This document shows positions 25,497 through 33,246 of a stretch of DNA of 64,000 bases, piece after piece (position 1 is the first letter of the stretch; each line of letters starts with the position of its first letter). The notes under the pieces are model-generated. The model was not told the origin of the DNA. It worked only from the letters and a program-made list of their open reading frames with translations, and made no database searches. The position numbers were made by a program, and so were the translations under genes. The DNA comes from CAYRJD01 sp965212125 (lineage in GTDB: Bacteria; Actinomycetota; Acidimicrobiia; Acidimicrobiales; Poriferisodalaceae): assembly GCA_965212125.1 (NCBI GenBank), contig OZ243045.1, positions 682,001-746,000 on the forward strand, read 5' to 3'.

Positions 25497-25910
25497 ATGA
25501 GTACCGCTACCTCCGAGCTCGCTCACAGCAACCTTGAACCTCCAGTGGCTGCACCGCAGCCCGGCTTCGCTTGGGTGCTTAGCTCGCGCCTCTTGGGCTA
25601 CGCCATAACCATAAGCGGCACCGTGCTGATACTTAGCTATGACCTGTCCACGCTCACAGGACGTGTGTCGCAGTTTTGTTTTCTGCTTGGAGGGGCCGGC
25701 GCGCTAGCGGCTCTTGGTTTCCTTTTCAACGTTGGCGAGCAGACGACACGAACCGCGCCGCTAGACCCCGACACTGCCACTACCAAAGAGCTTGTGCGCG
25801 ACCTCCTCACCCGCCCGCACTTGGGGGTTGGTTTCGGCAGGTTCGCGCTCTACGGCGGTGCAGTTGTTTTTCTAATTCTGTCGATTGTCTGCCTACTGCG
25901 AACTCATTGA
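25497..25910 (+). CDS. Small membrane protein of the dinG-end cassette, three helices
   Basis: 137 residues with AAAGG-like sequence (gaaaggcg) upstream of the ATG. Three hydrophobic segments are visible: LLGYAITISGTVLILSY, VSQFCFLLGGAGALAALGFL and FALYGGAVVFLILSIVCLL. A soluble stretch of about 35 residues before the last helix contains TTKELVRDLLTRPHLGVGFG. The family is unknown. With the preceding gene it makes up the whole coding content of the cassette. A two-component membrane system (for example toxin/immunity or phage exclusion) is one possibility, unproven. Confidence 0.6.
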   Translation: MSTATSELAHSNLEPPVAAPQPGFAWVLSSRLLGYAITISGTVLILSYDLSTLTGRVSQFCFLLGGAGALAALGFLFNVGEQTTRTAPLDPDTATTKELVRDLLTRPHLGVGFGRFALYGGAVVFLILSIVCLLRTH

Positions 25911-26010
25911 CGCTTAGCGCAATCAGCCGCCGCAGCTGCCATTGGCTACTGCTGTCGCTGTCTGGTATCTCTTTACCGGGGCGACGCTGGCGCGCTAGCA
26001 AACACAGCAG

Positions 26011-28008
26011 CTAGCTGGCGCACCAGTGCTGCAGGCGTTCGACGGCTTGCGATAGGTCCACGCTGCGGGGCATACCTGCGGGCACCGATTCCAACAGATG
26101 TGCTCGGTAATGCTTGGTGGCGAGTCTTGAATCGAGCACGGCGACCACGCCGCGGTCTGTGCTGGAGCGGATCAGCCGGCCAATGCCCTGCGCTAGCAGC
26201 GTGGCCGCATGCGGCACTTGGACTTCCATAAACGGATTGCCGCCAGCGTCTTTGACGGCGTCTTCACGAGCGGAGGTCACCGGTTCGCCATATCGCATGA
26301 ACGGCAACCGATCAATCGTCACCAGCGACAGCGCTGGCCCGGGTATGTCAACGCCCTGCCAGAAGCTCAGCGTGGCGCAGATGACTTTTGCGGGGTCATC
26401 TATGAGCGCATCAAGCAGTTGAGCGTTGGTTAGGTCGCCGGATTGGCGCAGCACCGCGATGCCTGAACCAAGCCGAGTCTCCAACGCATCGGCGGTTTCG
26501 TTCAGGGCCTTCCAGCTAGTAAACAAAGCCAGAGTTCGCCCGCCGGCGGCGTTGATCAACTCGGTCATCACCTCTATCGCTTGCTCACGAAATGAACTGT
26601 CGTTGGGCTCCGGCAGATGCCTAGCGCAATACAGCAAAGAGTTGTTCTCATAGTCAAAGGTGTTTTGGATCTGGGCGAGCTTGTGGTCTGCTTGGTCGGC
26701 CAGGCCGAGCTTGACGGGCAAATAACTGCCAATGGTTGCGCTGGTAAGAATCGCCGTGCGGTCGCCCCACAGGTGCTCCGTCAAAAAGTCGGCAACAACA
26801 ATGGGCGATGTGTTCAGCACCGGGGCGTTGTTGCGCCCAGCCACGTAGGCGACGTAATCGTCCGGCGCTTCGAGCAGCTTGCGAACATCAATGAGCGTCT
26901 GTGACAGCTCGTGCTTAAGCATCCCAACCGGGCTAGCCAAGTCGGCGGCGCTCTCGCCATCAAGCGACTGGTACAGCACTTCAACCGCACCGTCTATTCG
27001 CCGCAAGACCTCCGCAATGCCGTCGTCGGGCGAGTCAAGCGCAACTCGCTGATCAAACTGCGCCTCCAACTCATCGTGCAGGACGCTCGCCAAACTCTGC
27101 AGCGACTTGATGCGCTGCTTATCGTCGGGCCCATCAAGCACCCCTTTGCCCTTGATGCGATTCGCCCGCTGCGCTAGTTGCCGCAGGGCTCCGGGCGTCA
27201 GCGTGACGCCAACGGCACTCGTAACTGAGTCTTCAAGCTGGTGCGCCTCATCAATAATCACGACGTCGTGTTCGGGCAGCACCCCGCCGCCGATCATCTT
27301 GGCAACAAGCGCATACAAGTGATGGTTGGTGATAACAACGTCGGCCGTGGCGGCGTGCTCACGTGCCAACTCCGAAAAGCACCGATCGCCAAACGCACAC
27401 TTGGAGCGCCCTATGCATTCCGAGCCGGTGGCGGATACCTGCCGCCACACGTTTGCCTCCGGCTCAAACTCAAGCTCGGCCTTGTCGCCGCTTTTGGTGC
27501 GGCGCGTCCAAGCAACCACCTTTTCAAGCTGCTTTGCGCGAGCCTTTTCGGCGGGGGTGTTAGGTAGCTCCGGGAACTCCTGCTGGCTGGTGTGCTGATC
27601 CAGGCGCAACAAGCAGGCGTAGTTGCTGCGCCCTTTCACCACCGCATGTCGCAGGGGTCGCCCCAGCAGTTCGCGTAGCTCTGTTGCCAGCGCACTGCTC
27701 ACCTGCGGAATGTCTTTGTCGGCCAGCTGGTCTTGCAAAACTTTCGTGGCGGTCGTCAGCACAACCCGCTGCCCAGACAGCACGGCTGGCACCAGATACG
27801 CCAGCGACTTGCCGACGCCGGTTCCAGCCTCAACTGAAAGATGCTGCCCGGCGCTCAGCGCTTCGGCGACGGCGCGCGTCATTTCTAGCTGGCCGGGGCG
27901 AACTTCACCGCCGTCTAGTTGCGCCACTACCTTCGCCAGAGCGCTGGCGACTGCGTCGGGATCAAGAGCGGTTGGCGCCGATGCGTGTTGTTCATCGTTG
28001 GGGTTCAT
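26011..28008 (-). CDS. dinG: DinG-family (XPD-like) ATP-dependent helicase
   Basis: About 665 residues from ATG 28008. It is a superfamily 2 helicase: Walker A VEAGTGVGKSLAYLVP, DEAH-type box VVIIDEAHQLEDSV and C-terminal motif VI region QGIGRLIRSSTDRGVVAVLD. Cysteines in YACLLRL, SECIGRSKC and GDRCF are placed like the four ligands of the XPD/DinG 4Fe-4S cluster. Such helicases unwind D-loops, R-loops or damaged DNA. A longer frame from 28143 adds a repetitive tail and overlaps the divergent uppS start, so I prefer 28008. Its 3' end is the target of the duplications described at 24814-24886. Confidence 0.9.
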   Translation of the reverse strand: MNPNDEQHASAPTALDPDAVASALAKVVAQLDGGEVRPGQLEMTRAVAEALSAGQHLSVEAGTGVGKSLAYLVPAVLSGQRVVLTTATKVLQDQLADKDIPQVSSALATELRELLGRPLRHAVVKGRSNYACLLRLDQHTSQQEFPELPNTPAEKARAKQLEKVVAWTRRTKSGDKAELEFEPEANVWRQVSATGSECIGRSKCAFGDRCFSELAREHAATADVVITNHHLYALVAKMIGGGVLPEHDVVIIDEAHQLEDSVTSAVGVTLTPGALRQLAQRANRIKGKGVLDGPDDKQRIKSLQSLASVLHDELEAQFDQRVALDSPDDGIAEVLRRIDGAVEVLYQSLDGESAADLASPVGMLKHELSQTLIDVRKLLEAPDDYVAYVAGRNNAPVLNTSPIVVADFLTEHLWGDRTAILTSATIGSYLPVKLGLADQADHKLAQIQNTFDYENNSLLYCARHLPEPNDSSFREQAIEVMTELINAAGGRTLALFTSWKALNETADALETRLGSGIAVLRQSGDLTNAQLLDALIDDPAKVICATLSFWQGVDIPGPALSLVTIDRLPFMRYGEPVTSAREDAVKDAGGNPFMEVQVPHAATLLAQGIGRLIRSSTDRGVVAVLDSRLATKHYRAHLLESVPAGMPRSVDLSQAVERLQHWCAS
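26054..26097. repeat. 44-bp perfect direct repeat, copy within intact dinG
   Basis: Identical to 24843-24886. It lies near the 3' end of dinG, and the 43 bp after it (26011-26053) encode a different tail from that of the distal copy, as expected when an inserted element supplies a new gene end. Confidence 0.9.
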
Positions 28009-28017
28009 CAAGTTGCC

Positions 28018-28074
28018 AATCGCATCGTCAATCGCATCGCTAATCGCATTCCAAATCGCACGGGCAATCGCATC
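28018..28074. repeat. Five 12-bp-phased repeats between dinG and uppS
   Basis: The core aatcgca(t) begins at 28018, 28030, 28042, 28054 and 28066, exactly 12 bp apart. If the longer dinG frame were used, the repeats would encode a four-residue period with Ala-Ile every four residues (DAIARAIWNAISDAIDDAIG). As non-coding DNA they could be protein-binding iterons in a divergent promoter. Confidence 0.7.
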
Positions 28075-28157
28075 GCTGGTTGCACTGCCTGCTGTATTAC
28101 TAGCAGCCGTTGGGACATAAACGGGGCAAGCCCAAACCGACACATACCCTGCAGGGA

Positions 28158-28901
28158 ATGAGCGTCGCCGACCACTCCAACAGCGTGGCCGGCGATCTGA
28201 TTCTGTCGCAGTTGCCGATGCATGTCGCCTGCGTTATGGACGGCAACGGGCGCTGGGCGCAGGCTCGGGGGCTAAAGCGCACGGAGGGTCACGCCGCGGG
28301 CGAGCAATCCCTCATTGATGTGATTGAGGGCGCGGTGGAGATCGGCCTGAAGTGGCTCACCGTCTACGCATTCAGCACCGAAAACTGGCGGCGACCTCGC
28401 AACGAGGTTCGTTATCTGATGGAGTTCAACGAGTCGATGCTGCTGCGGCGCGCCCAGGAACTGCACGAGCAAGATGTGCGCATTCGTTTTATCGGTCGCC
28501 GCAAAGGGCGGGTTCCGGCTCGGCTGCTAAAGCGCATCGACGAAACCACCGAGATGACACGCAACAACACCGGGCTGAACTTCACGGTTGCGTTCAACTA
28601 CGGCGGGCGGGCCGAAATAACAGACGCCGTCAAGGCGCTGATAGCCGCGGGCACTCCGCCCGACGCCATCACCGATTCCACGCTGGGCGATTTTCTGTAC
28701 GACCCGGAGATGCCCGACGTTGACCTGATGATTAGGACCTCAGGCGAGTACCGCGTGTCGAACTTTTTGCTGTGGCAGGTGGCATACAGCGAGCTGGTTT
28801 TTACCGAAACGCTTTGGCCGGATTTTCGCCGCGCTGACCTGTTCAGCGCGATAGCGGAATACCAAAGCCGTGAGCGCCGCTTCGGCGGACTGAACGACTG
28901 A
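28158..28901 (+). CDS. uppS: Isoprenyl transferase (undecaprenyl/decaprenyl diphosphate synthase type)
   Basis: A cis-prenyltransferase of about 247 residues that builds the polyprenyl diphosphate carrier for cell-wall synthesis. Conserved features are VMDGNGRWAQARGLKRTEGH with the catalytic Asp, LTVYAFSTENWRRP, and the C-terminal DLMIRTSGEYRVSNFLLWQ with the basic pocket. The ATG at 28158 has AGGGA almost touching it, so the start is not certain and the frame is open to 28110. It is followed 5 bp later by recO, an arrangement common in actinobacteria. Confidence 0.92.
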   Translation: MSVADHSNSVAGDLILSQLPMHVACVMDGNGRWAQARGLKRTEGHAAGEQSLIDVIEGAVEIGLKWLTVYAFSTENWRRPRNEVRYLMEFNESMLLRRAQELHEQDVRIRFIGRRKGRVPARLLKRIDETTEMTRNNTGLNFTVAFNYGGRAEITDAVKALIAAGTPPDAITDSTLGDFLYDPEMPDVDLMIRTSGEYRVSNFLLWQVAYSELVFTETLWPDFRRADLFSAIAEYQSRERRFGGLND

Positions 28902-28906
28902 TCGTC

Positions 28907-29635
28907 ATGGCGCTGTACCGCGACCGCGCAGTGGTGATCCGCACCTACAAGCTGGGTGAGGCCGACCGCATTGCCGTGCTTGCGACGCGCGACAGCGGGA
29001 AGGTGCGCGCAGTGGTCAAAGGCGCCCGCAAAACCCGCAGCAAGCTCGGCGCCCATCTTGAGCCGCTGCAGCACGTTGATCTGCAGCTGCATCGCGGGCG
29101 TGGCGATCTTGACACAGTGACCGGTGCCCAATCGGTTGAGCTTTGGTCAAACCTGCGCACCGACCTGAACCGTCTGGGCAAGGCTCTAACGCTGGCCGAG
29201 GCGGTGGAGCAGGTCAGCGTTGATCGTGGCGATAATCGTGCGCTCTATGAGATGTTGCGTGGGGCGCTGGCGGAGCTAAACCGCCACGACTCGGCGTTGT
29301 TGGTGTCGGCGTTTTTGCTGAAGGTTTTGGATCACGAAGGATTTGCGCCGCAGCTCGCTCAGTGCGAGGCCGGTCCGGAGTGCCAGCAAGATGAGCCACT
29401 CACATTGGACGTTCCGCTTGGCGGAGTGGTTTGTGAGCAGCATCGGCGCGGCCGCAAAACCTCACCCGCGGCGCTTGGGGTGCTGCGAGCCATCTTGAGC
29501 GGCGGGCTGAAGACCGCCTTAGAGGTGGACAAAAGCCGAACGACGCAAGAGGTGGATTCGCTGGTGAATGCCATGTGGGAGTTCCGAATGGAAAAGCGCC
29601 TGCGCAGCCGCAACCTGCTGGAGAGCACTGCTTAG
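28907..29635 (+). CDS. recO: DNA repair protein RecO
   Basis: 242 residues. The N-terminal OB fold (MALYRDRAVVIRTYKLGEAD, then KGARKTRSKLGAHLEPL) and the C-terminal zinc-binding part with ECs in QCEAGPEC and VCEQHRRG match RecO, the mediator that loads RecA on SSB-coated DNA with RecR. It is translationally close to uppS. A short gene-free gap (29636-29704) separates it from the next gene. Confidence 0.92.
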   Translation: MALYRDRAVVIRTYKLGEADRIAVLATRDSGKVRAVVKGARKTRSKLGAHLEPLQHVDLQLHRGRGDLDTVTGAQSVELWSNLRTDLNRLGKALTLAEAVEQVSVDRGDNRALYEMLRGALAELNRHDSALLVSAFLLKVLDHEGFAPQLAQCEAGPECQQDEPLTLDVPLGGVVCEQHRRGRKTSPAALGVLRAILSGGLKTALEVDKSRTTQEVDSLVNAMWEFRMEKRLRSRNLLESTA

Positions 29636-29704
29636 GGGCGCTGCCCGGAGAGCCTTGGAGCGCGCTGCGTGATATTCCCCGGCTATTTGCTTTAGAGTGT
29701 TTGT

Positions 29705-30184
29705 ATGCGGTTAAGGGAATCAACAATCGCAGGTCTGTGTTTCTTTCTTGCGGGGGTGGCTTTGTTCGTGCCGCTGCCTGCGTACGGAGCCGAATACGAA
29801 GGCATTGACAATGACCGGGTGAGTTGGTCGTGCGGCGTGCCGATCACCAACCTTTCGCCGCCGCCGGTGGATCTAGATGAGGTGCGAGCCGACTTAGCCG
29901 CGCAAGACCTTGCCAGCGGGACTGCCGGGGCTGGCACCAACGCTGGCACAGCCGCCGCCATCGACGAGAATGGCACGACCGACAACACCGACAACAGAGT
30001 GAGCAGCCGCCATCCTCAATGCGCGGGGCTAGCCCGTACTCAGTTAGTGCTGGGGCTGCTCTCTTTGGCGGCAGGAATCTGGCGCGGCCGCCGTTGGTGG
30101 AAAGAGAACGAAGATGCGCGTGCCGAACGTAAGTTCAAGCGTCTGCACGAGAGCGCCGGCAAGCCAAGCGCAAGACTCTTCTAA
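29705..30184 (+). CDS. Small two-helix membrane protein, unknown
   Basis: 159 residues. An N-terminal hydrophobic segment (TIAGLCFFLAGVALFVPLPAYG) could be a signal peptide or helix. The outer region of about 85 residues has two cysteines (VSWSCGVPI and HPQCAGLA) and a Gly/Thr/Asn-rich linker. A second helix (TQLVLGLLSLAAGIW) is followed by a basic cytoplasmic tail. The family is unrecognised. It lies between recO and glyS on the same strand and may be co-transcribed. Confidence 0.6.
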   Translation: MRLRESTIAGLCFFLAGVALFVPLPAYGAEYEGIDNDRVSWSCGVPITNLSPPPVDLDEVRADLAAQDLASGTAGAGTNAGTAAAIDENGTTDNTDNRVSSRHPQCAGLARTQLVLGLLSLAAGIWRGRRWWKENEDARAERKFKRLHESAGKPSARLF

Positions 30185-30256
30185 ACCCCAAGCGAGACAC
30201 AACCCAAGCGAGGCACAGTCCTAGCTAGGGCATAGCCGACCAATAGTCTTGCGGGG

Positions 30257-31573
30257 ATGACGGCAGACCCGGATTTATTTGACAAAGTCGTCAACCTCTG
30301 CAAGCGCCGCGGCATCATCTTCAACTCCGCTGAGATCTACGGCGGGTTCCGCAGCGCTTACGACTACGGGCCGATCGGGGCGCAGTTGCTGCGCAATGTG
30401 AAAGATGCCTGGTGGCGCTCGATGGTGCAGATGCGCACCGACGTTGTCGGGCTGGACGCATCCATTCTCAGCCCGCCGCAAATCTGGGAGGCGTCGGGGC
30501 ACCTACAGAATTTCACCGACCCGTTAGTCGACTGCAAAAACTGCCACCAGCGCCATCGCCAAGACGAGCTGAGCGACCCCGACACCTGTCCGTCATGTGA
30601 GCAAAGCGGCACCTTCACCGAGGCGCGGGAATTCAATCTGATGTTCCAAACGCAGGCCGGTCCGGTGAGCGGCGCGGGCACCGAGGTCTATCTGCGCCCC
30701 GAAACTGCGCAGGGCATGTTTGTGAACTTCAAAAACGTCCTTGAAACCACCCGCAAGAGTCCGCCATTTGGAATAGCGCAGGTGGGGAAGTCGTTTCGCA
30801 ATGAAATAACGCCGGGCAACTTCGTGTTTCGGACCCGTGAGTTTGAACAAATGGAGCTTGAATACTTCGTCCCGCCCGCCGAAGCGCCGCAGTGGTATGA
30901 GTACTGGCTGCAAGAGCGCAGGCAGTGGTATCTGGATCTGGGAATCCCTGAGGGCTCCTTGCGGATGCGGCCGCACGCCGCTGACGAGCTCAGCCATTAC
31001 TCCAGCGCAACCAGCGATGTGGAGTTTTTGTTTCCGTGGGGTTGGGGGGAGCTGGAGGGCATCGCCAATCGGGGCGATTTTGACCTGCGCCAGCACGCCG
31101 AGCATTCCGGCCAGAAGCTGGAATATTTTGACCAGACCAACAACGAGCATTATGTGCCGCACTGCATAGAGCCGGCGGCGGGTGCCACACGCTCAGCGAT
31201 GGCGTTTTTGATGGCGGGCTACAGAGAGGAAGAGGTGCGCGACGAAAAGCGCACCGTGCTGAGCTTGCATCCCCGCCTGGCGCCGTACAAGGTTGCGGTG
31301 CTTCCGCTGTCTCGCAAAGAGCCGCTGCTGGAAATGGCGCAGCAGGTTTTGGCGAGCTGCCAGCCGCACTGGATGTGCGATTACGACATAACCCAAGCAA
31401 TCGGGCGCCGCTATCGCCGGCAAGACGAAATAGGAACGCCGCTTTGTGTGACCGTTGATTTTGAGTCGTTGGATGACCAGGCGGTAACCGTTCGCAATCG
31501 CGATTCAATGGCGCAAGATCGGGTGGCGATTAGCGACCTGGTTCCGCACATCAAGGAGTGCTTAGACCTGTAA
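30257..31573 (+). CDS. glyS: Glycyl-tRNA synthetase, dimeric type
   Basis: A class II synthetase of 438 residues of the single-chain (alpha2) type found in actinobacteria. Features are RRGIIFNSAEIYGGFRSAYD with the family opening, two CxxC zinc pairs (CKNCHQ and CPSCEQ), motif 2 around SFRNEITPGNFVFRTREFEQ, motif 3 as ATRSAMAFLMAGY and a C-terminal anticodon-binding domain (LHPRLAPYKVAVLPL). The acidic residues expected to recognise glycine are in place (ELEGIANRGDFDL). Confidence 0.95.
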   Translation: MTADPDLFDKVVNLCKRRGIIFNSAEIYGGFRSAYDYGPIGAQLLRNVKDAWWRSMVQMRTDVVGLDASILSPPQIWEASGHLQNFTDPLVDCKNCHQRHRQDELSDPDTCPSCEQSGTFTEAREFNLMFQTQAGPVSGAGTEVYLRPETAQGMFVNFKNVLETTRKSPPFGIAQVGKSFRNEITPGNFVFRTREFEQMELEYFVPPAEAPQWYEYWLQERRQWYLDLGIPEGSLRMRPHAADELSHYSSATSDVEFLFPWGWGELEGIANRGDFDLRQHAEHSGQKLEYFDQTNNEHYVPHCIEPAAGATRSAMAFLMAGYREEEVRDEKRTVLSLHPRLAPYKVAVLPLSRKEPLLEMAQQVLASCQPHWMCDYDITQAIGRRYRRQDEIGTPLCVTVDFESLDDQAVTVRNRDSMAQDRVAISDLVPHIKECLDL

Positions 31574-31638
31574 GTCTGTGAGAGTCGTGCAGCTTGCGAA
31601 CCCAGAGGACACAGAGGACGAGAACACAGAGGAACAGC

Positions 31639-33228
31639 GTGCCGAACAAACCCGCCGATGCCGATAGCTCTGCAGTCGATAGCCCCGCGGCGCTGCTGAC
31701 GGCCGTCGGCTGCTCTGCGGGTCGCGCCACCGGGCAGGTTCAGACATCGCCCGCGGCAGCGGAGCAGGCATGCGCGACAGGCGAAAGCGTGATCCTCGTT
31801 GTGGAGGAAACAACCCCGGCCGATCAGCACGTCATGGCGCAGGTGGCGGGAGTCATCACCGCACGCGGTGGCTACAGCAGCCACGCGGCGATTGTCGCCC
31901 GCTCGCTCGGCATCCCGGCGATATGTGATGCACGCGCCGTCCATTCACTTCTCGCCAGCAGCGTTGGCGCAGCGGTTGACGGCACCACGATCACCTTGGA
32001 TGGCGAAACGGGGGAGGTCTGGCTAGGGGAAGTTTGGCTGGGGGACGTGGCGGACGCCGCTGCTAGACACGGCGCGCCGCAAGCCGGAACTGATCGCCCG
32101 GCTCAAGACGGCTCAATGCAGACACAAGACGGTCCGATGCAGATACTTGCCACTGCCAGCAATGCGGCTGACGCAAAGCGCGCACGCGAGCTAGGCGCGG
32201 CAGGAATCGGGCTGTGTCGCATTGAGCACATCGCGAACTCTCCGCAGATCTTCCCGCTGCTGCAAAAACTGGTGGCCGCGGATCTGGCGAATGCTGGCCT
32301 GGCGAACACTGATCTGGCGGACGCGGACAACTCAGCGGATGGCGGTGAAACCCTGGCTGCGTTTGCGGACGGCTTGCGCGCAGAGCTAAGGGATCTGCTG
32401 CAAGCGGCGGGCAGCTTGCCGGTAACGGTGCGACTGCTTGATGCGCCCTTGCGTGAGCTAGTTGCTGCGCCCGCTGCCGAGCGGTCCGGGAGCAGCGCGC
32501 AACATGAGAACAAAGCGCAGTACGAGAACAATCCGATGCTTGGCATCAGGGGCATCCGGCTGGCGCACCTCCGACCGGATCTATACGCAGCACAAGTTGA
32601 GGCTCTGGCAAACGCCGTGGCTGACTGCACCGAATATGGCGACCCACTGCACGGCGACCCCGACAGCCCAATCGCGCCAGTAGTGAATGTGCTTTTGCCG
32701 ATGGTGTCAACCGCCGCGGAGTTCGCCGCGGGAGTGGATCTGGTCGAGCAGGCCTGGGCGACGGCCACTGGCGTAGAGCGCCCGCCTACTAGTGCAGAGC
32801 GCCCGCTCACCAGCGAGAGTCGTCCGCCCATCGGCGTGATGATCGAAACACCACGTGCCGCGTTGATCGCCGGCCAACTAGCGGAGCTGGCGGACTTCTT
32901 CAGCATCGGCACCAACGACCTCACCCAATTCACCTTTGCCTTCAGCCGAGACGACCTGGACGCTCGCCTCATTTCGCCCTATATAGAAGCGCGCCTGCTT
33001 ACCGCCAATCCATTCGCAACGCTGGACCGCGAAGGAGTGGGCGAGCTAATCGCCTTGGCCTGCAAACTTGGCCGAGCGGTCAAGCCCGACCTGCCAATCA
33101 TCATGTGCGGCGAGCACGGCGCCGACGTGGAATCGCTAGCGATCGCCCACGAGCTTGGCATCAGTGCGGTTTCTTGCGGCACGCACAGCCTTGCCGCAGC
33201 GATGTCGGCTAGCGCGCAGCTGCGATAG
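31639..33228 (+). CDS. PPDK-like protein lacking the ATP-grasp domain
   Basis: 529 residues from a GTG with GAGG seven bases upstream. Residues about 20-130 are a PEP-utiliser swivelling domain with the phospho-His motif GGYSSHAAIVARSLGIPAI. The rest is a PEP/pyruvate TIM barrel like that of pyruvate phosphate dikinase: LGIRGIRLAHLRPDLY, GVMIETPRAAL, SIGTNDLTQFTFAFSRDD and the acid/base Cys in MCGEHGADVES. The N-terminal ATP-grasp domain (about 340 residues in full PPDK) is absent, and glyS lies immediately upstream, so no lost exon is hidden. Without it the enzyme cannot phosphorylate its His from ATP alone and must use a partner or a different donor. Confidence 0.82.
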   Translation: MPNKPADADSSAVDSPAALLTAVGCSAGRATGQVQTSPAAAEQACATGESVILVVEETTPADQHVMAQVAGVITARGGYSSHAAIVARSLGIPAICDARAVHSLLASSVGAAVDGTTITLDGETGEVWLGEVWLGDVADAAARHGAPQAGTDRPAQDGSMQTQDGPMQILATASNAADAKRARELGAAGIGLCRIEHIANSPQIFPLLQKLVAADLANAGLANTDLADADNSADGGETLAAFADGLRAELRDLLQAAGSLPVTVRLLDAPLRELVAAPAAERSGSSAQHENKAQYENNPMLGIRGIRLAHLRPDLYAAQVEALANAVADCTEYGDPLHGDPDSPIAPVVNVLLPMVSTAAEFAAGVDLVEQAWATATGVERPPTSAERPLTSESRPPIGVMIETPRAALIAGQLAELADFFSIGTNDLTQFTFAFSRDDLDARLISPYIEARLLTANPFATLDREGVGELIALACKLGRAVKPDLPIIMCGEHGADVESLAIAHELGISAVSCGTHSLAAAMSASAQLR

Positions 33229-33246
33229 AGAGTTCAATAACGCGGT

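Noticed and set aside
28009..28143. Longer DinG N-terminus
   Set aside because: It is a repetitive low-complexity extension that overlaps the ATPase-free divergent region and has no ribosome-binding site; kept only as an alternative.
31574..31638. Possible remnant of a PPDK ATP-grasp domain upstream of the PPDK-like gene
   Set aside because: Only 65 bp separate glyS from the GTG start, and they are short purine-rich repeats without similarity to that domain.
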